A DNA stretch of 64,000 bases, taken from Amblyomma americanum (taxonomy: Eukaryota > Arthropoda > Arachnida > Ixodida > Ixodidae). Every line of letters begins with the position of its first letter. The first letter of the stretch is position 1. Positions 22,410 through 32,800 of this stretch are shown in pieces. The position numbers and the translations under genes are program-made. The stretch spans positions 347,898,799 through 347,962,798 of the forward strand of contig NC_135497.1 in assembly GCF_052857255.1 (NCBI RefSeq), written 5' to 3'. A model generated the notes under the pieces. It searched no databases, had not been told where the DNA came from, and saw only the letters and a list, made by a program, of their open reading frames with translations.

Positions 22410-22632
22410 GTAGTAGAGCCGCAACGGTGGCTCAGTGGTTATGGCTAACGTGGGTCCGACCTCGGCCGCGGCGGTCGAATTTTGATGGAGGGGAAATTCA
22501 AGAGGCCCGTGTAAAATGCGACGTCTGTGCATGTTAAAGAACCCCAGGTGGTGGAAATTTACGGAGACCTTCACTGCGGCATCCTCATAGCCTGAGTCGC
22601 TTTGGGACGTTAAATTCCATAAAGCAAATATC
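22410..22632 (+). mobile_element. tRNA-derived SINE (Ruka-like), copy 3, with target-site duplication
   Basis: It has the head 'gccgcaacggtggctcagtgg', the family body 'catgttaaagaaccccaggt', 'cctgagtcgctttgggacg' and the end 'ccataaagcaa'. Compared with copy 2, about 25 bp between box A and box B are missing, so the Pol III promoter is damaged. CTTTAGAG at 22402-22409 and 22633-22640 is the target-site duplication. Confidence 0.9.
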
Positions 22633-22640
22633 CTTTAGAG

Positions 22641-24379
22641 ATAGTTGTAAACGCAGGCGACCTTCCCCTGCAGTCAGCTTCCCCGCACATTCTTCCCACA
22701 TTCGCCGCCCTTCTGTGCTTAGTTACGTCGGCTAGCATCAGAGTGCGCCTGTGCTGGAGTAAATAGCGCCAAGTGCGGTGCGAGCACCACGTCGGCAGAG
22801 GAAAAAAATGTGTTTGCTCTATATCAGACTTGAGCCCTGCACTCCTGCCATGATTTGGCGTTGGCGTCTTTGTCTGGGTAACGCGATGCGCGCGCACCAC
22901 CCGTGGCACCGCTCTTCGCCAGACGAATGTAGCCTGGCGAGAACTTAAATCACGAGCTTGTTCCATCAGGCCTCGGAGCATCAGCGGCCCTCATCCCTGA
23001 AACAGGTGAACATCCGCCCTTAACTTCGCTTGTGAGACGGACTACAATGGCCCCTACCGACGAAAATCTTGTCTGTCGCAATGCGGCGTTGACTGTTTCC
23101 ACAGCAATAAACAGCGTTTTGTTAGCATATTGTCGTACTCCACGTTCCCAAGAGCATTGCCCCGCGTGGTCAGCTTGAGCGCTGTTGCGCTCACGTTCAC
23201 AGCGGACCGCCACAGAGAAGACACGCTTCGGTAAACCGCGCAGCAGTAGCGACGACGCGCTTTCTATATACAGATACACCAGTTCCCTGCACATCTGTGC
23301 ACAGGTAACTCTAACCTATATTATAGAATGTGCATCGGACTGCTGAAGGGGCTGGCAATTTCCCTTCGTGCAGTTTTCAAGTATTTCTAGCAGCGTCAGC
23401 TTGCATTATTCGTGACGATCTGTTCTTGACAGCATAATAATTTGTATCCAAGCTCGTCTCATGCTTCACATACAATGCACATATAATTTCTCGGCACGTT
23501 TCGGAGCCCCTTCCTCTCAATCCCAGGTCACAACAAGAGCTTATCGACCGAATGAGCTGTATACGCCCCTTTTTGCCACCCGTAGCTCTTCCCTGCGATT
23601 ACCCCTCCCCGTGAAGTACTGAGTGGTAGATTCAAATGACTGACCATTATCCCATGGACCACGCGTAACGTGACGTTCCTCTTTCACACCGTGAGGTACC
23701 CACCGGTGCCGCATACAGAGAAAACCCACGCGCATGTCTAAACCCTTCACCCCAACCTCGTCTGACTTTCACCTCTGGATTTGGCGGTAAACGTAATACG
23801 CATGAGCGCCGTGATTTATCTTACATTCGCCAACAGAGAAGGCCACACACGCGACCCTCACGGAACGAAATGAGACGTCACAAGACGCATGGTGCGCGGT
23901 GGTCGAAGAACTGATGATGCGTCCGCTGACCAGCCTAAGCGGACCTCAGCACTCCAAGTCAACTAAATAGAAGCACCTGTCCGCACCTGACCTAAAAGAA
24001 CCTCATCAACCCACCCCCCCCCCCCCCCCATGTCCCCTTTGTGCGCCAGACGAAAACTGAGCCACACTTTGCCGCATCAACTGGGAATCACCCGACCTTG
24101 CGAAACCCAAGCCGGATAACGCCACAAAAGAGAAAGGGCTCGGAGACTGATCTACTCAGCTGGAATCAACCAATCAATCACTCAATCAATGAAACAAACA
24201 ATCAATCAATCAACCCTGTTACCATGTAGCCTTTCCGCGCCAAGCGGCCCGTCCAGCATTGTCATCTGGTAAGGTGCGCGGTTCTAGGACAAGGCTCTAA
24301 ATGGCTGGAAAAAAATTCTTGAAGAAAGCAGAGGCGCAATAGCTGTACCACTTCTGTTGAACGCCTCAACGAAGCTGCA
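22641..24379. other. Unassigned stretch with C-run and AATC microsatellite
   Basis: It contains a run of C at about 24012-24029 and an (AATC)n-like tract at 24170-24215. No gene or mobile element was recognised. Confidence 0.5.
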
Positions 24380-24530
24380 AAGAAAGCGATGAAGAACGGA
24401 GCGAAAAAGAAGATAGAAAGGGCACGGCAGTAATGATTTCGACCTCCTGGGGTTCTTGAACGTGCACTGACATCACACCGCACAGGCAGTCGCTTGCATT
24501 CCGAATCCATCTAAACCCGGAGGCCCCTGT
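24380..24530 (-). mobile_element. Diverged SINE fragment
   Basis: On the plus strand 'ttcgacctcctggggttctt' followed by 'gaacgtgcactgacatcac' is the reverse complement of the Ruka-type body. It continues into a diverged counterpart of 'cctccatcgaaacgcgg'. The 3' part is A-rich and eroded. No duplication was found. Confidence 0.7.
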
Positions 24531-24617
24531 GCAGGACTTGATCCTGTGTGGTTGAGGAGAAATGTCCTCTGGGAGGACGTGAGGTTTAAGAAATTAAAAG
24601 GAAATATTTGACACTTC

Positions 24618-26000
24618 CCATACAGTGGCTGTACACCTGGACCATGAAAGGGGTGAAACGGAGACATAAAATAAAAACATTGTCACTTTTTCGTCTTCGC
24701 AAAATGTCGCGTTGACTGGTTAAATACGTCAACACTGCATTTCTGCATCATTAACTTTTAGAGCAGCCAGCGCCTGATATCGCTCCCGTAAAGGGGCGAA
24801 GGATGAGAGCCGTTAGCGCATCGCTACAGTTTTTTTTAGACATGAAAGAGTTGCTAGTCCTTCGCAGCCCACATTCACTGTTGTGAGTGAAAATATTTCG
24901 ACTCCTTAAAACGCACCAGAGAAGCCTTGGATGTCACAGCAATGCATTGGTAGCAGGTTTTGACGTTTGATGGCTCTGCCATTCTGACTTTCTCCCTTGC
25001 ATGAAGCTTCGGTAACCCGCAAGTTCTAGCGCAGTGGCGGCGGCCATCACCACCTCCCAGCCCTGGGGGTTCGCTGTGGCAGTTCCGGACCAAGACGATG
25101 AGCCGCTGGACGAGCTGGATGGCTGCTGCGCGCCCAGATGACCACAACGCCGCAGTTGTGCTGTGGCCACAGTTAGCGCTGGAACAGCCAAATCCTTTGT
25201 CTGTGGTGCCATACGGACGCGTTGAAGCCCGGAGCCGAGGAGAACCAGCCGATGACATTGGTGGAGGCCTGGAGGGACATTGTTGGCGGACAAAAAGTGC
25301 ACGGCTTCTTCTGGTACAAAAGGAACGCTCTACGTGGCGTCTACGTTCAATTAGTTGAATTCTCCAGAGAGCTGGCAGACCATGTGCGCGTGAGCAGTAA
25401 TCGCTTGTATTCGGCTTCTTCCTTTTCGCGGCGCTTCTTCATAAAACAGTTCTATCTAGACGTAGACGCCGTCAATACGCGTGACCAGGTGTATAACCCA
25501 CGCACCCATGGCACAGAAAATGTCTTAGAAAAGCAAGGGAGCTTCTAACGACAATGACAAAAACAAAAAACGGCTTTGCCTCAACCTGCCAGACTACTTA
25601 GCGATTCGACGACAGGACAGTACTTTTTGGAACTTACAATCGCAAAAAATCACACGGTGTATCCTTGTGTCTTTGAATGCATCGTAAACGTTTTATTGAT
25701 GAGCCCTAGAAAAATGGAGCATACCCATCTGTACGATGGTTGACACTGGAAAGAATTCAATCCGAACAGTGCCAAACAGACTTTCAGGAAACGAAAACGT
25801 TCAAAAACCGCTCCCAATATAATTAATCTTATTGTGACACTTACTACATAGTAGCGAACACACATGCTGAGCTCCAAATCTTTAATCAGAAGAACGAAAT
25901 GCGTGAATAAAATGGCACGGAGGTTAACCGGAGTGTCTTCTGGTTTACTACTTCGGAATAGAATAAGGAGATAGGTAAAAAGTAAAGATATAGAAGTTGG
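24618..26000. repeat. Dispersed ~1.4 kb repeat, copy 2
   Basis: It is the direct-orientation counterpart of 1572-2985 and diverged from it by many substitutions and indels. The frames at 24875-25548 on either strand are not conserved in copy 1. No terminal repeats or target-site duplications could be fixed by eye, so its class (DNA element, LINE fragment or segmental duplication) is open. Confidence 0.75.
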
Positions 26001-26128
26001 GCTGCGGGGGAGAAAAGCACGTGCTGATTTGTGTGGGATCGCTCCCCTCTATACCCTGGGGGCCCGGTATCCACAGCAATTCTTGGACCCCAGCGCAAGC
26101 TTGTCTGGTTTGGAAGATCAAGGATGCA

Positions 26129-26143
26129 AGGGGGGGGGGGGGG
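26129..26143 (+). repeat. Poly-G run
   Basis: A homopolymer of about 14-15 G. Similar G/C runs occur at 15729, 20408, 24012 and 54135. They are indel-prone and potential G-quadruplex formers only if neighbouring G-runs exist, which I do not see here. Confidence 0.8.
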
Positions 26144-26229
26144 CAAAAATCCTACCCTTAATGAAGTTTTGGTATGCAAGTTTTAGTCGGTCAATATGCA
26201 TTTCGAGGTGGGTCGCGAGAGCTACTGCC

Positions 26230-26460
26230 AATTCTGTTGTTGTTGTGTCGTGGCTTCCTGGTGTACACCTTTTGTGCACCTTTTGTACACCGCTCTCTTT
26301 TGTACACATTCGAGACCCGCGGCATCAAAGTACAATACACCTACGAATTTCGGAGATCGTGGGTTCGGATCCCACCAGCGGCATGAGGCTGTTTTCTACA
26401 CTGCTTTTATTAATCTCCCATTTAAAAAAATTACAAAATAAAAAAAGATATTCCCATTGC
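26230..26460 (+). mobile_element. tRNA-derived SINE-like sequence of a second family
   Basis: 'gatcgtgggttcggatccca' (from 26347) with 'ccagcggca' resembles a tRNA T-arm and acceptor end, with box B in its usual place. It is followed by 'tgaggctgttttctac', a T-rich segment and an A-rich end. The upstream part carries repeated 'ttttgtacac'. The body is different from the Ruka-type copies. No intact tRNA fold is apparent. Confidence 0.5.
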
Positions 26461-26625
26461 TACTTGGTTTCGGTGACTGTTGGTTTTTATCATTCACCTT
26501 AAATCAGGGCTTAATACTCGAAGCATGATCTCACCATTCCGCGGTGCATAAGTCCGGTCGAATACTGATGACAGTAACCTTAAGTCGTCTGGGTGAGGAG
26601 ACCGCTTGTAAAGTTTATTGATGTG

Positions 26626-26720
26626 CGTACAGTCAAGCCCACTTATGACTGTCGGAGTTATAACGAACGCTCGCTTTTTACGAACGAGGGTGGCGCTACC
26701 GTCCGAATAGGTATTACGAC
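26626..26720 (+). mobile_element. Possible pogo/Tigger-type terminus
   Basis: 'acagtcaagcccacttatga' followed by 'gagttataacgaacgctcg' resembles the CAGT...TTATAACGAA start of pogo/Tigger-type DNA transposons. The opposite end was not found, so this is a weak call. Confidence 0.25.
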
Positions 26721-26989
26721 ATTGACACTGCATCTCAGAAACAACGAACAACTGCGGTCACACTGCTCGGTTATAATGACTGACGAGGTGCCGCAGACTT
26801 GCCATCGGAGTCGAAAAACCCTTGTTTGACACAGCGCGGAGACCGAAGGGTCGCTCCGAGACTCTGTTAAACCCCTTCAGAAGCAAGATGGCAGCTCGGA
26901 AAACCGAAAAAAGGAAAGGATAAATAAGCAAAAGCAATATCTTTATGTGCTGGATAAGCCAAAGGTCAAAGCTGAAGCAGGTCAGTAGA

Positions 26990-28540
26990 GGGGGGTGTGA
27001 GATATGAGAAACTTTGCAAGCGAGCCTTCTGTGCACTCTACCTCACAAAGGAGGAAGAGGAGAAGGTAGATGCACTAATAAGACAGGCAATCAAGTCAAC
27101 CTTAACTCTCCCACAACGAGCACTCACTACCCATTTACTACGCATGGGAGTACACAATACACTACTAGAACTGACTGAAGCTTATTGCACGGCTCAGATT
27201 GACATACTCTGCTCCACAAATACAGGTAGGCACATTCTCGCCTCTCTAGATTCAGCCAACAGGTCCGCCCCCCACCGCAGCGGTCGCCGAGTGGTTGAGC
27301 ATCCGCCTCGCATGCCAGATGGGCTGGCTTCGATCCCCATGCCACCGGGTGCCCACCGGTGATACAATGGGTACAAGCTTTCCCCTGGTCTGGTGCTTAG
27401 CCAATTTAGGGTGAAACACTTGAGAAATCGGTCTTTGAACCCACTTTGGGAAGTCCGAAATACCTTGTGCCATGTCGCTCTTTGGCCATAAATCGCGTTG
27501 CGCCATAAACATAAAAACCCATACTCAACATCCGGTTCACCCCCCAACAACACCCACGCCACCCAACACGCATCAGGGACAGACTCATAGTTCGCCCTCT
27601 GCCCAAAAGCATACACCCAGTTCACAACCAGGCCATACTCGAAGCTCGTGCCAAGGCTTTACATAAGGCTCAGGCTAACTACAAAGACGCGGTCTACGTG
27701 GCCGCGGCACAGTGCATGCAAAATTCGGCCTACGCCTTCACTGTAGCATCGCATGACCTCAAACTCATAGCCTCGTGCTCGATGAAGACAATAACCTCAC
27801 TTGAAGCGAAAGAAGCAGCCTAGTGGTTGCCATTTTCTCCTCCGCTGCCACTCTCATTTTGAGTGACTCTGAAACAGCAATCACGAATTTTACACGTGGA
27901 CAGATTCATTCTCCCACCCGAAAAAATCTAAATTCTTGCTCCACAGAACCATGACCAGTTCAAATAGTTTGGGTGCCAGCCCACGCAGGCAACCCCTGCA
28001 ACGAAGTGGCCCACTCTCTTGCTGGAGCGTACGTCAACCGAGCAGGGGACACTGTAGACCGGGGTAGCGCTAGGGACCGGCTCGTCACCTATAATGAAAA
28101 AACCCTCCATTACAGGGAGCAAAGACTCGTATATCCCCCACTGTTAATCTCCCTCTTGTAGGAGCAACAAACTACCTGGAGACAGCTCGAGGCTCGCAAC
28201 ATCCCTTTACCGGCTTTGTTAGCCCTTATCCACCTAGGCTAATGCAGACCCGAATGCTCTCTTTGCGGGGCTCCGAGGGCCAACTTTGACCACATTTTAT
28301 GTCTCTGCCGATAATTCCAACCACCATCTCACTAGAACCTCATGGACAAAGAGGGCTGAGAGATCGCGGTCTCCAGCTCCTAACCGGCCTCACAAAGGTG
28401 GCTGGAAGATTGGGCTGGACAGGTCACCGCACGTGATGGACTGCTGCCTACCACCCGGGATGAAAAACCAGGCCCACCCCAGGCAGTAAGTCCTTTCATA
28501 ATCTCATCAATTAAGTTTTCAGCTACCTACCTACCTGAAC
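26990..28540 (+). pseudogene. RNase H-type non-LTR retrotransposon ORF2 fragment, split by a SINE
   Basis: The plus strand encodes the C-terminal end of a tick non-LTR ORF2 in decayed form. First comes an RT-distal block ending 'LLRMGVHNTLLELTEAYCTA' and 'GRHILASL' (26998-27244). The SINE at 27277-27516 follows, then an RNase H-like block (27680-27822, 'YAFTVASHDLKLIASCS') and its last motif 'VPAHAGNPCNEVAHSLAGA' (~27970-28030). A C-terminal zinc-like block 'CSLCGAPRANFDHIL' lies near 28255-28300. Several stops and frame changes interrupt it. The fragment ends near 28540 in a (CTAC)n tail. The 5' end is truncated near 26990. The clade is inferred as I/Jockey-group with RNase H. It resembles the better-kept piece at 30009-30770. 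Confidence 0.8.
27277..27516 (+). mobile_element. tRNA-derived SINE of another family, inserted in ORF2 fragment
   Basis: The head 'gcagcggtcgccgagtggtt' contains box A and GGCTTCGATCCCC (27326-27338) is box B. The body 'cctggtctggtgcttagcca' and the end 'gcgccataaacataaaaacc' differ from the Ruka-type SINEs. The retrotransposon reading resumes after it. The flanks 'caacaggtccgcccccc' and 'caacatccggttcacccccc' may be an imperfect target-site duplication. Confidence 0.75.
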
Positions 28541-28572
28541 CGTGTCATGAGGGAACGTACGTAGGAGATCTT

Positions 28573-28690
28573 CCGTGGCGGCTGTGGTAAGAGCGCTCGG
28601 CTACCAAGCCGGAGTACCCGGGTGCAAACACGATTGCGGCGGCCGCATTGCGAAGTAGGAGAAGCGTAAAAGGCGCCAGTGTACCAGGCT
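28573..28690 (+). mobile_element. SINE head fragment
   Basis: 'cgtggcggctgtggtaagag' followed by 'gctcggctaccaagccggag' is a Ruka-like tRNA head. Box B is degraded ('ggtgcaaacacga') and the normal body is missing after 'gcaaagcgtaaaaggcgcc'-like sequence near 28665. It is a truncated or rearranged copy. Confidence 0.55.
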
Positions 28691-29467
28691 TGAAGCATTT
28701 GCCACAGAGCAGCGTCATGTTGAAGACGAGGGCTTGCCCTATGAACCAGGGCGCTTTGGTTAATTTTGTTACCCCAAAATATAATAGCATCTACTTATAA
28801 ATTTGAACTCATTTTTCTCAGTTTGCACTTTTTCGTGAAAAAAAATCACTAGGAAAACTATAATTTCCAAACTGCATCTCCAAAAGCTGATTTCAAGGTG
28901 GTTCATGGACCGAAATTTTCTCAGGAACAAGATAAAGTAATTTTTAAGTCGCTTGATAATTTTTAAAACAAAATATTCTGAGTTGTCTGACATATGACAA
29001 CCAAAAATTTAACTGTGTTTTTAGAGTAATCACAGTTTTACAGATATGGTAAAAAACACGCGAATAGCCTTATCCTGCTGTAAAACCATCTCAAATATAT
29101 CTAAACACAAACTATTTGTATATCTCAATTATTTTTGAAATGATACATCTCCTAAGTTGACACTCCTGATTGCTCAATGTGACAGCTATAAGTTTTTTTC
29201 TGCTTGAGCTGGGAAGCTGATATTTTATATATAGGCTAATGAGAAGAAGGTACGCCATGTCGTTTAAAAGTTTTGTCGCAATTGGTTAAGCAGTTCAAGA
29301 GTTTACTCTTCAGCCCCGCATCCCCACTTAAAAGTGCGGAGCCTTCTTAACCACGATCTTAAGGAATAAAGATGAGATAGCATTGAGGCGCCTGCTATGC
29401 TTTCCACAACGATTGTCTAACGTTCTTGCGATTTTCCTGCCAAATCTGTGAAGAAAATTGTTGTCTT
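28691..29467. other. AT-rich unassigned stretch
   Basis: About 0.8 kb with high A+T. I see no reading frame, SINE or inverted repeat that I can support. Confidence 0.5.
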
Positions 29468-30008
29468 GACACGCCGCTGTGGTTCAGTGGTGGAGTCGCT
29501 CGTCTACTGAGCCAGAGTACCCGGATTCGAATCTGACCGCGGCGGCCGCGTTTCGATGAGGCGAAACGCAAAATGCGCCGTGTGCTGTGCGATCTAAGTG
29601 CACGTTAAAGACCCGCAGGTGGAAAATTGGTTTTTGGAGAAAACAAATGGCGCAGTATCTGTCTCACATCTCGTCGGACAGCTGAACCGCACCATAAGGG
29701 AAGGTATAAAAGAGGAAGTGGAAGAAGAAACGAAGAGGTGGCGTAGTGGAGGGCTGCGGAGTAATTTCGACCACCTGGGGATCTTTAACGTGCACTGACA
29801 TCGCACAGCACACGGGCGCCTTTGCGTTTCGCCTCCATCGAAACGCGGCCCCAGCGGTCGGGTACTCCGGTTGAGGAGCCGAGCGCCCTAACCACTGGGC
29901 CACCGCGGCGAGTGTGCGCGAAATTGTTATTCCGGAGATCTCCACTATGGCACCTCTTCTTTCCTTTCTTCTTTCCGTGCCTCCTCTATTCCTTCCCTTA
30001 CAGCGCCA
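29468..30008 (+). mobile_element. Ruka-like SINE copy 4, interrupted by a second SINE
   Basis: The 5' part (29468-29625) has the tRNA head 'cgccgctgtggttcagtggt', box B 'ggattcgaatc' and 'agtgcacgttaaagacccgc'. The 3' part resumes near 29919 with 'cgaaattgttattccggaga', then 'tccactatggcacctctt' and the pyrimidine-rich tail to 30008. The two parts are the expected consecutive pieces of one SINE, separated by the minus-strand copy. Confidence 0.75.
29628..29912 (-). mobile_element. Ruka-like SINE copy 5, nested head-to-head in copy 4
   Basis: On the minus strand it starts 'cgccgcggtggcccagtggt' (from 29910 leftwards). The body is the complement of 'cgaccacctggggatctttaacg', and it ends in the purine-rich tail complement near 29640-29730. 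A related 'gaaa(a)tt' flanks both sides (about 29621-29628 and 29919-29925), consistent with a short duplication of the target inside copy 4. Confidence 0.75.
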
Positions 30009-30770
30009 TCATAAGGGGGACAAATACTGCGATCTTAACGCTGCAGAGGAAGTTGCGATCTCGCTGGCTTGCGTAAGATCAAACGCCGGATATATTATAA
30101 GCAACAGTAAAACTGCAATCCAAAATTTGTGTAGAGGGAGGGTCTCTCCACTCACAGCCAAAACTTTAACACAAACAAAATTGGACAGGCAAATCAACAT
30201 AATCTCTGCCCCACGCACAAATTTGCCCGTGGCAACAATGCTGCCCATGAGTTGCCTCGAGGTCTCTACCACCACGCGGCTCAAGAAGAGGCCCCACCTC
30301 GAGAGCCACGGAAGTGAAGGGCGACGAATACCATATCAACAAGTAACTCAGCACTACAGGCAACACCGCAGGAAACTGCCCCCGCATAATGCGAAGCTTA
30401 ATAATCAGGAAGCGGTGGCGTGGAGACGTCTTTAAACAGGTGTCTTTAACCCGCACGAAATACTAAATAAACATATTATCCCGGAAATAGAGGATGACAA
30501 ATGTTATAAATGTGCAGCGTGAGGTAAGCTCGACCATAATATTTGCGAGTGCACACAATCCAGAGGCCGGGAAAATAAACAAAAAGGATTGTAGAGACCC
30601 CTGGGAGACCTTGCTGCGTAGTCCGGACCCTGAGCACCAGCTCCTCGCCGTCTAACTGTCTGGAGAGACCGCCGGGATACAAGAAATCTAGACCAGCATC
30701 CGACGCGGCAACCCTGCCATCCACCCCAATCCCGCCTGGCCCTCATATCTCGACTGAGAGGGAGAGCCCG
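30009..30770 (+). pseudogene. RNase H-type non-LTR retrotransposon ORF2 fragment, second copy
   Basis: Plus-strand translation gives the RNase H region ('AAEEVAISLACVRSNAGYII', then 'SNSKTAIQNLCRGRVSP'), a linker with 'YQQVTQHYRQHRRKLPP' and 'NNQEAVAWRRLQTGVF', and a zinc-like 'CYKCAA...LDHNICECT' block near 30500-30550. A frame change and stops appear after about 30435, so it cannot encode protein. The 5' end is cut at or near the SINE boundary. The order and spacing match the fragment at 26990-28540, so both are remnants of related elements in the same orientation. Confidence 0.8.
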
Positions 30771-30782
30771 AGGGGAGGATGA

Positions 30783-30865
30783 AAAAAAATTGAAAATTAG
30801 TTTTTGGGGAAAGGACGTGGCACAGTATCTGTCTCACATATCGTCGGACACCTGATCCGCGGCGA
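30783..30865 (-). mobile_element. SINE 3'-end fragment
   Basis: 'gtttttggggaaaggacgtg' followed by 'gcacagtatctgtctcacat' matches the same block in nested SINE copy 5 (29635-29690). Only this part is present. Confidence 0.7.
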
Positions 30866-32619
30866 CGCCAGAGAACAAACATGGAACATATAAACACTAG
30901 TAAGAAAAAATAATCACGTCGTTGCCGGACGCCTGGACTGGCACGAACTGAATACATGCGATGCACCTGCCACCAGATTGCGAGATGCGCTGTTTTGTAG
31001 TTGAAGACACAGATGGCTCTTTAATCTCAGGGTGGTAGGAGACCTCACGATACCTCGAAACGAGATAAGCAGTTGCTGCTACAGATGGCGCTTTGATCAA
31101 GGTTCGTAGCATACACTAACGCTCTTAAAAAAGCATGCTGCCAGCCTGTCAGTCATAGGAGGAGAATTTCGGAAATAACCAAAGGCGGCGTTACCCTCAC
31201 TTATTCTCAAGCGAGCGCAACTTCAGCGTGCGCTGCGACGTCTGGCAACCAACATGGTACTAGTAGTACGAGCAGTACGAACGTAGCGTTGGGGCGATGG
31301 CTGCGTTCGCCTGCGTATCATAGCTGCCAACCGCGCTCGGATTTAGGACGCAGAGTTACGCAGTCGCAGCGGTTGAAGTGGTGAAGAAGGGGCTTTAGCA
31401 TTGATGGCAGCAGAGATAAATTCTCAGTGGACGTTGTGGGGTTGTCGATTCACTGCTCGAAAGTTTTGACGCGTTTTTTCTTTGCTCCTCTGGGCGACCT
31501 AGGCAGCGATGGTTAGCTACTGCCAGATCACCATCGTCAGCGCGTAGCTCCTCGCTTATGAATGATTGGGTGCTCCTTGCTTGTGACAAAATTAGCGCTG
31601 TTGTAGGGGCTAATCACGTCGATACTATCACAAGGAATTTGTGGAAACGGCATGGCCGTGGATCCTCGCAAAATCGCACTGACTAACAAACGTCTTTAGG
31701 GAATGTACTGTGAAGGAAGCGAAGGGTTGTGGCGCCGACATGTGTAAAACACCGAAACGTAATGGTACCGCGCTTATCCACTGCTACAGGTAAGCACCTT
31801 GGTGACTACCTTTATGTAGAGGGAAAGTAGGGCCGCGCTACCCGGAGGCGACGCCACTCATCCCGCTTTTTATGTGCTGCGTTTGTGGCAGATAACTCTT
31901 TGGTAGCACTCAAGCCAATGACATGTTTTGTATCAGTTGATGATATGGAGCTTTCTGTGACCAGAAGCGGCAACAAAATAAGCCGAGGTGAGAATCCGTG
32001 CTACGCAATCTCGCAAAGTTTTCCAAAAAAATGCCCTTGTGACCGAAGTTGTCCGGCAAATGTTTTGTATGATTGATTGTGTAGGCTGCCTCTCTCCCTC
32101 TGGTGAGTCTGCCTGTGCTAACGCTAATGCCAAAATGGCAACCCTTCCGAGAGGGTTGAGAAATCGGAGGTGGCGGAGGTCAGTGTAGATCCCGTACACC
32201 CGGTCAATGCTTCAACAGCACCGCGCGAGCTTCGATCAAACTTCATGTGAGTGCCTTATCACGGCGCGGAGGGGCGAAGTCAGTGAGAATTTTGCCCACA
32301 CAACGATCGTCGCATGTGGGCAAACTTCTAAGCACGCAGTTGTTTTCGCTGGCTTCGCTGCTCCGCGCCGTCATAATTATGGCGCTGACAAGCAGTCTGG
32401 TCGACAGTTACGCAGTACTCTTAAAGAATTGGCCGGGCGTGCACATGCACGTACCGTGATAACGCGAACGTCATAGGTAATACTCGCCAAACAGAGCGCG
32501 TGCTGCGTAAACTTTTCTAGCGATAGCTACATTACGGTATCATTTCGAGCCTTCAGCGTGGTGGCGCCGTGGCAGTGGCGGTGCCGCAACCTTGTGGCTG
32601 CGTCGCCACGCTGTCACAT
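30866..32619. other. Unassigned stretch with a possible 5' exon pair
   Basis: Apart from the weak exon candidates at 31761-31988, no gene or repeat was recognised. Confidence 0.4.
31761..31988 (+). CDS. Speculative two-exon 5' end of an unknown gene
   Basis: An ATG at about 31761 opens a short frame to a consensus donor (CAG|GTAAGC, ~31791). An acceptor after 'gctgcgtttgtggcag' (~31890) starts a second open segment that ends at a donor GAG|GTGAGA (~31988). The phases agree and give a joined reading 'MVPRLSTATDNSLVALKPMT' that continues through 'SVDDMELSVTRSGNK'. No third exon or known domain was found, so this may be chance. A splice-aware transcript alignment would decide. Confidence 0.2.
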
Positions 32620-32800
32620 GGTTGTTCACGTGGTATGAAGCAGCTGCGGGCGGCGCGGCGCCGTAGCTGATCACGTTGTTCGTCACGTGGTTGGTCACGT
32701 GAGCAGCTACGTGGTGCGGAGCAGCTGCTGGTGCCGGCGGCGCGGCGCGCCGGTGAATCCGAGCTGCCACAGCTGTGCGCATGCGCCGTGTCACGTGAGA
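32620..32800. promoter_or_regulatory. GC-rich cluster of CACGTG sites
   Basis: Perfect CACGTG palindromes lie at 32627, 32684, 32696 and 32792, with near-matches (cacgttg, tacgtgg) between, set in GC-rich repeats of 'gcagctgc' and 'ggcggcgcggc'. CACGTG is the E-box core for bHLH factors. Whether it is regulatory or a degenerate GTCACGTGG minisatellite cannot be told from sequence alone. Confidence 0.45.
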
